This document shows, in pieces, positions 10,680 to 22,869 of a stretch of DNA of 64,000 nt. How positions within the stretch are numbered: position 1 is the first letter of the stretch; each line of letters opens with the position of its first letter. Origin of the DNA: Boswellia sacra (lineage: Eukaryota; Streptophyta; Magnoliopsida; Sapindales; Burseraceae); the NCBI GenBank assembly GCA_013180625.2, contig SNVD02005050.1, forward strand, positions 154,180 through 218,179, given 5' to 3'. The notes beneath the pieces were generated by a model. The model was not told where the DNA came from and made no database searches. It saw only the letters and a list, made by a program, of their open reading frames with translations. The position numbers and the translations under genes were made by a program.

Positions 10680-11701
10680 TTGAGAAGACAAGAGGAACCA
10701 ATCGCCGAAATGGCCGTATCCAACAACAACAATCAAGAGATGGTCCAATTAAAAGCTGATGTGACCGCACTCCAACAACAAATGTCCTAACTCATTGAAG
10801 CTCTACAAAATGGGCCTAATCATATGAACCAGCCTCTACTTAAGGTAATGGTGGTGATAAGGGTTAAACTAGCCAATTTAGAGATAAGGGGAAAGGCCTA
10901 GACAACTAAGAAGAGCACAAATCAGTCAGGTAATTAGCCAAGGACATGGAGAAGGTCCAATCTCTCTTGAAGAAGAAGGGTGTAAGCGGGGTCGAAGACG
11001 TAGATGACATTTTTATCATTGGAGACAATGATTTGTCATCAAAATTTTGCATGCCAGATTTGGCCAAGTTCAATAGAGAGGGCAATTTGAAGACACATCT
11101 AAGATAGTATGTTTCTATCATTACCACCACTCTTTCGACAAAAGAGTATATCTTGAAGTATTTCATGCTATCCTTAGATAGTATGGTACCATGATTTGCC
11201 CAAGAGAGTCTGGCAAGATTGGGAAGAACTATCGAAGCAATTTTTGGAGCAGTGTTATCATTATACCCAACTAGGGGTAACCTTGAGGGATTTGCAGACA
11301 ATTAGACAAAAGCTCAATGAGACCTTTTTTGAGTACTTGGTTCATTTGAGGGCCAAAGCTACCAAGATGACCACAAGGCCTATGGAGAAGGACTAGGTTT
11401 GAATGTTGATCAATGGGGCCTATTCTTTTATTAGGGATAGGCTTACAGGCTTTCCCATCAAGACTTGTAAAGGCTTGTATGCTTTGGCTATTCAAATAGA
11501 AGATTTGGAGGCCAAATAGAAGAGGAATAACAACTACCCTAGAGAAATCAAGTGCAGTATGACAAAACCTACAAGTCAGATGACGAAGATGCAGAAGAAC
11601 ATCAAATAAGGAAGTTTAGTCAATTGGAATAACCCTTATTTGAAGTATTTGAGGAGCTCTGTGCCCAATTTGTGTTGTTGCCATTAACACAAAAGCTTTC
11701 A
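10680..11701 (+). pseudogene. Tat-type gag, broken (plus-strand family-B element)
   Basis: The N-terminal part reads EMAVSNNNNQEMVQLKADV then TALQQQMS, with a stop where the sister copy at about 27300 (minus) is open. The retrotransposon-gag core is seen at 11196-11396 (RVWQDWEELSKQFLEQCYHY, then LRDLQTIRQKLNETFFEYL). Further stops follow. The frame is cut at 11701 by the inverted family-B element. A later gag piece with the CCHC-like HQQIGH...C motif resumes at 46022, beyond the whole nested stack. Gag would form the virus-like particle. Several stops and frameshifts make it non-functional. Confidence 0.7.
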
Positions 11702-13654
11702 CATGAATGAAGCTTTCATCCCACTAGAGCGTTTACGACCATGATACAGTGTCAAAGTCTCTTTCAAAACTCAAGGGAACACAAACAAGCCATGGGCACA
11801 TCTGGAGAAATAGGGTCGCCACCCAATTCTTCAAATTGGGAATGAATAGAAGCGATCCGATTCCTCAATTCAAGACCTAAACTACCTTCATCCCTTCAAA
11901 GACGGGTCCGGGAAGTTAGGTACGAGCCACTCACCTCACCCGGATCAAAATCAAGCCTCAAGTAGGTTATACCAAATTAGAATAGCTCATGCTGTTACAT
12001 AATCCACTTTAGTTCTTCATTTTATGTGCACATTCCATTTAATCTTAATTAGACATGTGAGGTGATTATTCAATCAAATATTAGTTGAATACTCATCCAT
12101 AGAAAGAGGGAAAATAGTAGAGTTACATTTCTGTCAAACATGGGGGAGGGGGAAAAGGATTACATCGCTTTCTTCTTCAACAATAAAATAAATTCTATAA
12201 AATATGAATTCATCCACAATAGAAATTCAAATATTAAACACAATGGTCCATTAACCCAATAGATGAAGAATTTCTCCCCACCATATGTGAGTCTATTCAA
12301 CATCTATCAAACCTTTACAAGCATATTCTTACATTCATTTGGGCATTAATTCTAAGTAATGGTCATTCACCATCAATGTGAGTGCTCCATCATTTCATGG
12401 CAATCATACAACAACACTTCTAACATGATACATTCATAAAATATTCATACATTCGAAAATCAAACTAAGCCATAATCTAGTATCATAGCATTGTAGCCTA
12501 GAATTGATAATTCTATTATGACATTCTACCTATTGCTACTTAAGCATAATTCGTATTAATTCACATGATCATGGTATTTCTAGCCTAAACATGGTTATCA
12601 TAGCATATTCTAGCCTAATCATGGCATTTCTAGCATAATTCAAACAATTGAAATCAAACAAGGCTCTTGAAGCCTAATCCAAGCATTTAAGGGGCAATAT
12701 GATAATTCTTATCTATTTTATGTTATTTTATGGCATATATTAAAGCAATTATAAGTTCTTCTATCATGATTCTAATAATGTGCTCCTAAGCATGATTCTA
12801 AGCATTCGTAAGAAAAATAAACTCATAAACATGTTTCTAATAAAGAAAGAAAAGCGGACTTACCTCGACATGCTTATCCATCTCGCAACATATAAGGGTT
12901 AGAATAATTCATAATAACCCTTAAACATGCTTCTAAGCATAAAAATAAATCCTAAACTTGTTTATTCTAAGCATAAATAAACCTAAACATGCTTGATTCT
13001 AAACAAGAAAAATAAAGAAGAAAATAGGAGGGAAAAGCGAGAATTGCTGTCAAGACATATCCTTTCCAGGTTTAGAGCAATATAAAACACCAAAAAAATA
13101 GTAGACTAGAAAGGACTCCTTGGAATTCTCACAAGTGTGTCCCAGAGGGAGAGAGAGAGAGAATTTCTGGATGTTGATATGTGTTGCAAAGTGAGGAAGA
13201 GGGTGTTTATATAGGAGAAGTTTGAAAGTGAAAAAGAAAGTTGAGAAGCAAAAACGAAAGGTCCTAATAAAAATTTTCAATTTCCATTCACACAATAGCC
13301 GAGTGGCTGTTTGCACTCCGAAGCTTTTCATTTTGCAATTTGGCAATGAAGTCCCTTTTGACCTTTATCTATTCGATCATACATAACTTCTTGAACTCAA
13401 CTTCGATTTGTGATCTGTAAATTAAAAAAAAAAAACTAGACATCTGTAGCTTTCCAAGGGTACATGACTCATCAATAGAATCGTTCTAGAGCAATTTTTA
13501 TGATTTTTTTGAAGTCTCATGTCAGTTTTCAAGATCATTTGTCAATTCCTTCTCACCCTCTTCCTCTTCAGCTTCTAAGCGCATTTCGATCACTTTTTTT
13601 TTGCTCGACATTCATCTTTATTTCATCATTGAGCCTCAAAATTTAGTGTCTATA
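11702..13654 (-). repeat. 3' LTR of the family-B element
   Basis: It starts (plus coordinates) catgaatgaagctttcatcc and ends ...aaatttagtgtctata, the inverse of the LTR ends TGTAGACA...TTCACA in other copies. A TATA-like stretch on the minus strand lies near 13207. The U3 repeat zone (around 13290) is more decayed than in other copies. No gene. Confidence 0.8.
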
Positions 13655-13789
13655 TGTTGCCCGTTGATTTGGAGAGGTTTGTAAGACACAAAGGTCAATA
13701 AAGTACTCTTGGTTCAGCTTTCCTTATTCCATCTTGACCTCTTTGCCTTCATCTTCATCCCGTCAGACTTCTTACTATCTCCTTCGCTC

Positions 13790-14350
13790 CTTCTACTTCT
13801 ACAAAAGGTGTGCCCACTCAAAGGCTAATGCGGCCATCAAAGGGCTAAGGTGTGCCTATTCAAGGGTTAGTGTGCCCATCTAAGGGCTATGGTGTACCCA
13901 TTTAAGGGCTAGTGTGCCCATCTAAAGGCTAAGGTGCCCATTTAAGGGTGGGTGTGCCCATTCAAGGGTTGAAGTGCCCATTCAAGGGCTAGAAAGCATC
14001 CTTATGATGCTTACGATGAGACACTCTTCAGTGCACCTACTTTTTAGGGCTTCTAATACTCTTCAATGCACCTACTTCCTAGGGTTTGGTAACACTATTT
14101 GGTGCACCTATTCTAAGGGCTTTAAACATTCTTAAGTACACCTACTTCTTACGGTTTTCAACACTCTTTAATGTGTCTATTCTAATGGCTTAAAATACTA
14201 TTTAGTGTGCCTATTCTAATGGCTTAAAACACTTTTAAGTGCACCTACTTCTTAGTGTTTTCAACACTCTTCAGTGTGCCTCTTCTTAGGGCCTATGCCT
14301 ATTTTAAAGGATTAAAACACTCTTAAGTGCACATACTTCTTAGCGTTTCC
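13790..14350. repeat. Two adjoining tandem arrays in the family-B 3' region
   Basis: 13800-13995 is an array of about nine degenerate units of 20-24 bases of the type gtgcccattcaagggctaa. 14020-14345 is a second array of longer units containing acactcttcagtgcacctac and ttcttagggtttt. The same pair of arrays, in the same order, occurs at 50140-50420 and 50445-50765 in another family-B copy, so they belong to the element. They are non-coding by frame inspection. Confidence 0.75.
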
Positions 14351-14445
14351 TTCTAATGCATGCCCATTGGGTAAACTTCTATCATGCACTGCTTTATGGT
14401 CTTTAGACCTTCTCATTCTTTGTGCCTTTGGCTTAACATTCTTTA

Positions 14446-15821
14446 TAGAGGTGTGCACGGGTCGAGTCAGGTCGAGTTTTGACAAATCTGACTCAACCTG
14501 ATGCACCTTCGAGTTTGAAGATTTTAACCCATCATCAGGTTTTACCAAAAAGAAACCAGATGTTAACCCGCCGCTATAGATTGGATCAGGTTATCAGGTT
14601 AGTAGGGTTGCGAAACAAAATAAGAGACAATAAGATATACAAAAGTTTTATCAAATTCCATAATCAAATAATTCACCTTAAAATGTAAACCACATCAGGA
14701 CAACATTAAAAAGACTCTAAACAACAAGAAGTTCAATAAAGATGAAAAATTATTTCACATTGGCATAACAGCATCCATAAATTAATCATAAACAAATTGC
14801 AATTAGAAAAAAAACCGATCAATTTGCATAAAAACTTAGAACTGATAAACGCCTTAAATTCAGAACTGAAAGCATGAAACTACAACACAATTCAAGTTAA
14901 TTCATTCTCTGCTGCAATAGAGAGAACTTGTGCACACACTATAAAATAAAAAATCTAATGCTAACTTAAGTTTTGAACCCACTAACCTTGAACATTCCCT
15001 TCAAAAATCTAACACATGAAATAGATGGAAAATCCCACCAATTGTATGAACAAATCAAACAACAACACTAACGCTAATTCATAAACTAAGAATGATATCA
15101 AAAGCATCTTGGAATTCTATTGAACACGGAAGGAACCTTCTTGCCAGATTCAAGATTGGAGATCGGAGATTGGAGATAGGAGATTAGAGATTAGAGAGGA
15201 CATTCAAGAGGAGGTGGTCGTGAGTGTGAGACGTTGGATGCGCATAACGAGCACGATAGAGGAGAGTAGAGGCGATAAGCCATGATGATACAATCTTGGA
15301 GCGGAGAGGAGATTAGATAGTAGATTCAAGAGGAGGTGGCCATGAGCGAGAGACATTGGACACACGTCACGAGTAAGATAGAGAAGAGTAGGAGCAATAA
15401 GCTACAATGGTGCGCTCTTGGAATGGAGTTGCGACGATGACACTGCAAAGTGCAAATGTAGGTGAAGGTAGAGGACACTACAAATAGAGGTGAAGGTAGA
15501 GGCGGCTAGTGTTTATTTGAAGAAGACGTAGATTTAGGTTAGGTTTGTATTAGGGCTTGTGAAGAGGATATGTTTAAACTTATGTAGCTGATTTAATGCG
15601 ATAGAATCTACACTAACGTAATGCTTTTAACTAATGTTAGGTTGACATGTTTTAAATTTTTTTATATAATAGATTATCAGGTCGGGTTATATTGGATTAT
15701 TATAAAAGAACCCGATTTAAAACCTGAACTCAATGAAATGGCTAGTTTAAACCCGATTTCGGTTTTTGAATAATATAACCCGATAAAGCCCGTTCGGGTC
15801 GGGGAAAAATGAACACCCTTA
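14446..15821. mobile_element. Non-autonomous hAT-like element with 8 bp target duplication
   Basis: The termini tagaggtgtgcacgggtc and (inverted) taagggtgttcatttttccc share TA-GGTGT-CA. Subterminal GC-rich cgggt/acccg words are typical of this hAT group. It is flanked by attcttta (14438-14445) and attcttca (15822-15829), an 8 bp duplication with one change. The other family-B copy has an empty site, aagtattcttcattcatc, near 50859, which confirms the insertion. At 1,376 bp with no transposase frame it is non-autonomous. The interior holds only short repeats such as gattggagat around 15165-15195. Confidence 0.85.
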
Positions 15822-15829
15822 ATTCTTCA

Positions 15830-16599
15830 TACCTCTTTCTATATCTTCACACATTGCATTTACTGGGTTTCGTGCCCTTCTTTCGAGTATTCTTCATTCT
15901 ATTCTTGATTTCGTTAGTCCATTGAGGGAAAATTCCTTATTCGCTATGCTTGAACATTCTTTGTTCTTGATCTCTTAAAATTTTGCATTCATAAGACTCT
16001 TCACTGGGGAATTCTTGTCATGCTGTTGATTCTTCAACTTTTTAGGGATTCTACCATTGTCTTTGCAAATTCTTGCAAAATATCAAAGATCTCTTGATGA
16101 TTTCAAATTAACTCAAAGCTGTTAGGTTGATCGATTTATTTTTCAACAAACTACTTCCTAGTATCGGGAGGAATTCTTCCATGTGGTTTCGATCGAAGAT
16201 TCTATTAACTAATGTTACTCTTTTTTCCTTATTAGTTGCTAAATTATTGCCATGGCTATGTACTTGTCACCGGTTCGTTCGAAAATTCCTTTGATCTTAA
16301 GGTCAATGTAGAATTTCTATTCGCTTTTCTTTTTTCTTTTTCTCTCTCTTCTTTCGTCTTTTCTCTCTTCTTTTTTTTCTTTTTTCTTTCTTTCTTTCAT
16401 TTTTTTCTCTTTTTTACATTTTTGCCCCTAATTAAAAGGATAGTAATAACTGCCTAATAGTTTGATTGTCGATCGATGGTCAGGGACCTATACACATCAT
16501 TTTCATCTTCCCTTCGCTTTATTAGTGTGTACCTTCTTCGTTCTTCATCCTATTAACTATGGTTTTCTCCTATGTGCTCATCTCGACTTCCCTTTTCCA
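15830..16599 (+). promoter_or_regulatory. Upstream region and putative promoter of the antisense PMD gene
   Basis: It matches the region before the PMD genes at 2385-1930 (minus) and 50870-51391 (plus). After general homology it has a pyrimidine tract (about 16318-16432), then decayed U3-like repeats (aactgcctaatagtttgatt; atcgatggtcaggg), then the ATG at 16600. Regulatory role inferred by comparison. Confidence 0.4.
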
Positions 16600-18729
16600 A
16601 TGGCAGATCATCAAGTCCATCTTAACTTGAATGAGAGAGTCTTCATTTGGAAACCGACATTAAAGGGTCTCTTGAAAGATCAAGAGGTGGTCGTTGTCAT
16701 GATGTGGATTCCCACAAGATCACCCAGGTATGCATTCTTCTTCATTCTTTAGTTTTTCCATTTTCCATGAAATTTCTTGGCATGTACTCATGTAGAGACT
16801 TCCATTTCTTGCCTTAGGATTTCCATGAGAACAAGATGTGTAGGTCATTTTTCAAACCTGACACTTGGTTCTTCAAAAAAAAAAATGATGCCATTAGGAA
16901 GAGGATTGCTGATACCGGCTTCTATGAGTTCATTACTTGTCTTGCACATGCTCCTTGGTACACCAATTGTTGGGTTCTAGTTGCTTTATGTGAGAGGTAG
17001 ATAGACACGACTGAAACTTTTCATCTTCTGGTTGGCAAGATGACTATCACACCAATCGATATGGTCGCTCTGACTAGCCTTCCATATGGTGGGGAGGTCA
17101 TAAAAATTGATGCTTGTATCGTATGTTTGAGGCATAAGCAAAATTTTGATTCACCCACTTCTTGGGTACAATGTGAAGATCAAGGGCAACGCCGTGATTC
17201 GATATATTGTATTGTATGAGTATCGAAGCAGGAGATTAAACCTTGACTTCAACTGAGATGGATCAATATGCATATACTTTCATCTTGTATTTGCTCGGTT
17301 CGACGCTTTTTGTTAATGCTCTGAACACTACCTCCCTAACTTTGCTTCCTGCCCTCTAAGATCTCGATCAAGTGAGGACTTTTGACTGGGGCTGTGCTGC
17401 TTTAGCCAACTGTGCTTCGGTTTCGACTGTGCTTGTCAAGGCATTTTCGTGATTACTAGTTTTGCTTTGCTTCTTGAGGAAATTTCTTTCCCATTCTACA
17501 CCTTCGTGTTTTGTTTATATGAATTCTATTTCTGATTTTGTCTTAACAGATGTGGGCCTATGAGTTAGGCATCCTACCTCCCCTACTTTCTGCTTGTCAG
17601 GATTTTTCTTTTCCATGGATGAAGAGGTGGGCTGCACGTCGTGCAGAGCTCAAGAGATCTTTTGAGTTGGACTTCTTTTGTGATTACATCAACACGATGA
17701 CTTAGGACAAGGTAAAAGACATTTTAGTTAGTATTTCATCTACATTAAAATCTTACCTTATTTCTATTCTTCGCAGATTCGTTCTAAGTGGTAGGGGCCC
17801 CAAGAGGGCTGGCCAACTACTGTAAGAGTTGCCTCTTTAATCGTGTACTACCAGATCCTTCTCCTATGCTTTAATAGCATGATGTGGTATTTAGGTGACT
17901 ATATCTTGGATTAGTTTGAAGGCCTAGAGCATCATTTGATTCCTCCGTCTTTACCAGTTTTGATGATAGATACAGCTGACTTGGCTATGAAGCCAAATGT
18001 GTCAGATTTCATGGTTGGGATTCACGTGAGCGAGGTTGAGTTCCTAGTGGTGATAGTTTCTTATACTGAGTACGCTCGAGCCCCATTGCTTTATACTAGG
18101 CTAGGCGATTTGCTGATGAGAATCCTCATCCACCTGCCAATTCCAGTCATGCTAGTAGCGCTTTTACACGTTATATGAAGAGATATAGGGTTTCTTCTTT
18201 TAGTACTAGCACATCTACTTCTTTTGCTACCACTACTAAATAGCCATGTTCACCTCTAGCCCTTACAGCCACTCGAGCTATTCTAATCGATCACGTGATT
18301 GGCGACCTTTAGGCCTACCCCAGCAATGTAGTCTACCCGTGGGATGCTAGTGGAGAGATTAGTAGTCATGTGATCGTTGAGGATCCGACCATGCCAGTTC
18401 CTTTCATTCCTCCTGATACCACTCTGGTAAGTCTTCTGACTATTTATTCGTTAACCTTCTTGTGATTCTTCAAATATTTGTTAATCAAATGCAATACAAG
18501 TACCACAATCTTCCATGGAGCATCTATTTTGAGTGCAAACTACTTGTCATGGGTATGTCTTGTAGATGTCTCGCTAGTATCGGGTAAAACACTACTCTTT
18601 GCTTCATGTATGCATGATTTTCTATCTTAATAGTTTTTTTTTTAACTATATGCTTCTTGCTTGGATTAGGCAAGTAGTCAAGAGAATGCTCGTTTAATGC
18701 TCGATGATGATGATAATGGTGATGAGTAA
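16600..18729 (+). pseudogene. Plant-mobile-domain (PMD) gene, antisense within the retrotransposon
   Basis: The start at 16600 gives MADHQVHLNLNERVFIWKPT. The PMD core at about 17010-17110 reads TFHLLVGKMTITPIDMVALT, matching the minus-strand copy at 1169-1426 residue for residue at the key GxMT...D.VAL positions. Probable introns are 16728-16795 (gtatgc...catgtag) and 18427-18669 (gtaagt...gattag). The C-terminal exon ends in an acidic run, DDDNGDE, before a stop at about 18729. Internal stops and frameshifts show decay. It runs opposite to gag-pol, so an intron can persist through element copying. Extra antisense ORFs are known in some Tat elements. Their role is not established, and PMD ancestry links them to MAIN-like genes. 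Confidence 0.6.
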
Positions 18730-18959
18730 GGACTGCCACCACTAGCTTCTTTCATGATTTCTTTTGTTTATCTAGCTTCCATAAACTTTCATGATGTACA
18801 ATCAAAGAAATAGTCATGTAAACAAATTTTTGGAGACTTAGTTAAAATTTTCTATTTTTTAGCTTCATGCATTATGTATATTTTGATCAATCTTCATCCA
18901 AATTTGTTCAAATTTGTTTCTACATCATCATTTATTCAATTTTAAATAAAACTACAAAA

Positions 18960-19250
18960 TATGAAAGTCATGCGCTCGAAGTCGCTTGTCAATACACATC
19001 TCGGAAGTAGAAAAACATGTGAAAGGTGGGGTGGTGGGCTACTTACCCTAATAACTGTCAGGTAACCATTAGACCGTCAGGCCTCTATCAAACTGCTGGG
19101 TAGTTATCAAACCACTGGGTGACCATTATGCAACTGTCGAGTAGCGGTTAGGCAGTTAGTCGATAGTTCTTTGATTACCTCTCGGTGGTGCCCCCTTTTC
19201 TTGCCATTTTTGCTTCGTTTTCTGCACTATTTAAATGCTACTCCTCTCCG
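18960..19250 (+). promoter_or_regulatory. Putative promoter of the second antisense gene: U3-like repeats and TATA box
   Basis: About six degenerate units such as aactgtcaggtaaccatta and aaccactgggtgaccatta fill 19050-19165. They are followed by a TATA-like ctatttaaatgc at about 19227 and pyrimidine-rich leader. The motif and spacing resemble the U3 of the element's own LTRs and the region before the PMD gene. Function is inferred. Confidence 0.4.
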
Positions 19251-19399
19251 TTGCTCCTTTACACTCTTTCACATATCTTCTTCTTATTTCTTAAGTTTTC
19301 TTTCATTCTTTTTCAATGCTTCATCACTCCTTTTAACATATCTGAACCTTGTCTCAAGATTCTCCAGCTTCTCTTGAAGCTTCTAAAGGATGATGACTA

Positions 19400-20842
19400 G
19401 AAGTGGCTCAAACTAGCGGTCTCTAATATTTAAAATTTCTTCAACATGTGAGGCTTGACATCCCTTTTCTCAAGGACTACACCAACTTCTAGGATTATCA
19501 TGATCATGTGTTTTGCTTCAATGGACAAGAGCCTTGCCCTTTGTGTGAGGAATTCTTCGCCATACTTGGTTGTCATTCATCTAATTTGGAGAACATCATT
19601 CTGCCTATTGTTGAGACACCATCAATGTCTGATCTTGCCATTTTCTTCAACTTTCTAATTTCTACCATGGGTCACACAAGAGATGGTAGAGTAAAACTGT
19701 CTTCCATCATCCCTTTACTTGAGATGATGGATGGGATCTCATTCGGCTGGCTTTGCCTTCCTCAGTTCTTCTTTTTTGCATAATTTCTACTAGTCTCGCT
19801 AGATGGTCTTAGTGACCCACATCTTGTGACCATCATTCCTCAGATGAGCCATAGTTTCATAATAGCTCCGTTGATTTAGGCTAAGACATTAATCAGACTG
19901 GATTGCATTAGGATGGATTTGAGTAAAAGATTCAGTGGCAGTCTTCTATTCCTTTAAGTATTTTTTGTTTATCCTTTGACTTTTGCCTAAGTCACCCTTT
20001 TAGGTTTTCGAATTTAAAGGTTTTTTTTTAGCTCCAATTTTTGCCTAAGCTGCCATTTCGGGTTTATAACTTAGCGAGCTCACCCTAACCTTTGCCTGAG
20101 CCACCTTTTTTGGTTTTTCAACTCATCAGGCTTTTCTTTCTTCTTGCCTTAACTTTTGCCTAAGTTGTCCTTTTAGGTTTTCAACTTAGTGGGCTTGCTT
20201 TAATTTTTTCCTAAGTTGCCTTTTTGGGTTTTCAACCTAGTGGGCTTGCCTTAATTTTTACCTAAGCCACCTTTTCAGGTTTTCGACTTAGTAGGCTTTT
20301 TTTCCTTTGCCATAACTTTTGTCTAAGCTGCCCTATTGGGTTTTCAACTTAGTAGGCTTTTTCTCTCTTTTTTTTCCTAATTTTTTTGTTGCTTCTTTTC
20401 AAATTTGGCTATAAGATATGCTTTCCAATCTAGCACTACCTAAGGGAGATATTTCCCATTACAATCCTTGACTTCATATGAGGAGGAGACTTGAGAGGTG
20501 TTCTTCATAGGTCAACCGGTTTCAAGTCATTCCTGACACTCAGATTTGCTGGCACTGTCCATGGTTGAGGACGGAGCATGTGACAGTTGAGACATATATC
20601 GTATGCGTTCCTTTAGCAGATTTCACCCACAATTCATTCTATGATCCTGCTAGACTGTGTCGATGGTATGGAATTAAGCAAAGGAACGTGGATTTACCAA
20701 CTACTTTTGGTCTCGGGAGACTATTTGCTCGTTATCTAGAGCATGTAAAAGATTCTTGGTCGTATCAAACCATCGAGAGGGATTTGTTCCATGACCTTAA
20801 TTTTGAGACAGATGATCGATGCAAGGATTGGGTGATGACCTA
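19400..20842 (+). pseudogene. Second antisense gene of the family-B element (PMD/DUF7745-like, tentative)
   Basis: Open stretches include 19508-19783 (EPCPLCEEFFAILGCHSSNL, then SDLAIFFNFLISTMG) and 20565-20843 (TVETYIVCVPLADFTHNSFY, then DPARLCRWYGIKQR). The E-EFFAILG segment, and the distant Y-P-R-x-R-(Q/W)-(F/Y)-G-(L/I) segment, resemble the N-terminal and C-terminal parts of DUF7745/PMD-type proteins that are common near plant retroelements. This is remembered similarity and not firm. A tandem repeat (19965-20365) lies between them, possibly in an intron. Stops elsewhere mark it as a pseudogene. It shares strand with the PMD gene upstream and is antisense to pol. Confidence 0.4.
19965..20365. 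repeat. Tandem repeat of about 57 bp units
   Basis: Seven degenerate units carry the pattern ttttgcctaagttgcccttt, then tgggttttcaacttagtggg, with the core gcctaag near 19985, 20045, 20093, 20156, 20210, 20261 and 20322. It lies between the two recognisable parts of the second antisense gene. No protein homology recognised. Confidence 0.75.
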
Positions 20843-21119
20843 ATCCTGCTATTCGAGCCAGGTAGTGGCGTGAGCGATATGACGAGCATATTCGTAGCCC
20901 AGTAAAGGTGCAGAACGACATTGATAGTTTCATTATTAGCTTATATGTTAGATGTTTTCCTTTTATCATCATGCAAAAATAATAAGACATCTCAAAAGCA
21001 TATTTGTTTTCAAATAATTTCATTTCATTGATAAAAGAACCATTGTTTGTTCTTCAAATAATATGTGCACAATGAGACAACTCCTGTCATTAATTAGCCA
21101 TTTCTGGTTTTTTTGATTA

Positions 21120-22200
21120 ATTATTTTTCTCTCACACTTTTTCTCTTTTTTTTTTGTACATAGTATTTCCTCAGCCTATCCATGTTGATGCAGTAAGTGA
21201 AATCATTTCCTTCCATATCTAATAGGATGACAGCTCCGTTGAACATGACCTTCATCACAATAAATAGGCCTTCCCAGTTGGGCTTGAACTTCCCTCTCGG
21301 ACAAAAAACTATTAGTCTGGTCTGTTTAAGGACCAATTCCCCTTCTTTGAACTTCCTTGCCTTTATTCTCTTGTTAAAGGCTGGAACGACCTGTTTCTGG
21401 TATAACTGCATGTGATATCTGGCCTTCATTCTTTTTCATCAATCAAGGCCAATTTTTCACATCTATTATGAACCCACTCCCCTTAAGATATTTTTGCTTC
21501 CATCAAAACTCTCGCTAATCTCATTTCTATCTCAATTGGTAGGACCACTTTTGAACCATACACCAATGAGAAGCAAGTCATGCCCGTTGAGCTCCTACGT
21601 GTTGTCCAATCTCTATATATCTACACTATTTTGGCCAACATCTTCTTGATTTTTTATTGGCTACTTCTATTGCTTCATTTGCTTGTGGCCAATATGGAGA
21701 CAACTTATGGTGTTCAATCCTATATTTTATCAAATAAGGCTTTAGGTTGAACCTTGAAATGAGCCCCATTGTCAATCATAACGTGGCACTCTAAATTTGT
21801 ATATGATGTTTTTCTCAATAAACTTCGCTATCTACTTTGCTCCCAGTATACTGTAGGACTCAGCTTCTGTAGGACTCAGCTTCTATCCTTGTAGCTTCAA
21901 GGGTGGCTGGTGAATCAAGTTTTCATTGATTTGGCACTAGTGACATCTCTACACAAATTGGACATAATCTATCTCCATGGCCAGTCAATAAAAGCCTTAT
22001 CTCATTATCTTCTTTGTGAGCATTAGTCCATTCATGTGTGGTCTGCATACACCACTATAGATTTCCTCCATGAACCTTCTAGCTTCTTTCTCATTGACAC
22101 ACCTCAATTGCATCCCTTTTGCCATTCTCTTGTACATTACTCTTTGATGAAAGTTAAATTATTGGGCCAACCTTTGTAGTACAGCCCCATATTTGTCGCT
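21120..22200 (-). pseudogene. Integrase region of the family-B pol, decayed
   Basis: On the minus strand the C-terminal part (21121-21429) reads YQKQVVPAFNKRIKARKF, KEGELVLKQTRL, then RGKFKPNWEGLFIVMKVM and LDMEGNDFTYCINMDRLRKY. This is the typical end of plant Ty3/gypsy integrase, a DNA-binding SH3-like fold. The catalytic core lies upstream (to about 22200) but is broken by many stops; a stretch around 21790-21740 matches the usual DNGxxF core region. Integrase would insert the element cDNA. No chromodomain is evident, as expected for Tat. It adjoins the antisense gene region, so pol ends at about 21120. Confidence 0.7.
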
Positions 22201-22204
22201 AGCC

Positions 22205-22765
22205 TTATCTGGCAGAGTATCTCTTCAAGTCATAGAACCATGGCTTCTCATCCACTTTATCCTTCATTACATGGGGTTCGATGTAATAAGGTCCCCATGC
22301 TTGCGATATCACTATTGGTATCACCAGTAACTCTTGAGTACTCACCCAAACTGATGTCGAAGAAGCCAAAGAATCTGCCATCTTATTCTCATTTCTAGGT
22401 AGATGGGTGATGGGGCACTGCTTGAACCTCCCAATTAACCTTCTAATATGCTCAAGGTACGTTTTCAACCTTCCTTCTTGTAGATCCCAATCTTTATTGG
22501 CTTGTGAGATGAGTAGTTTTGAATCTCCCAACACTTCTATTTCATCAATACCTATCACAATCACAACTTCCAAACCAAAGGCACAGGCTTTGTATTCAAC
22601 CATGTTGATGTGGCTCCAACTTCCACCTTCTTAGCGAATGGAATGACTTTTTCAGTTGGTGAGACCAGAATAACTCCTATTCTAGCACTATTTCTATTGA
22701 AAGCTCCATCAAAGAACATTCTCTATCCCACTACCGAGATTACCCCTAAATGTTCATCTGGGAAA
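22205..22765 (-). pseudogene. Second (archaeal-type) RNase H domain of pol
   Basis: The minus strand from about 22765 carries an FDGA start. It continues with ARIGVILVSPTEKVIPFA, then EYKACAFGLEVVIVIGID, EVLGDSKLLISQANKDWDLQ and PRNENKMADSLASSTSV. The order D...E...D...(N)xxAD fits an RNase H fold of the archaeal type that sits between the normal RNase H and integrase. That arrangement is a hallmark of the Tat/Ogre lineage. A frameshift near 22605 and stops upstream show decay. This is the best single support for the lineage call. Confidence 0.75.
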
Positions 22766-22869
22766 TCTAACTCCCATGGTTCATTATCGTTGACCGGATT
22801 CATGGCAAAAAACTCTGCTACTACTCTTCTTGTCACCATCTTTATGGTGACATACTCAATGTCAAATTC

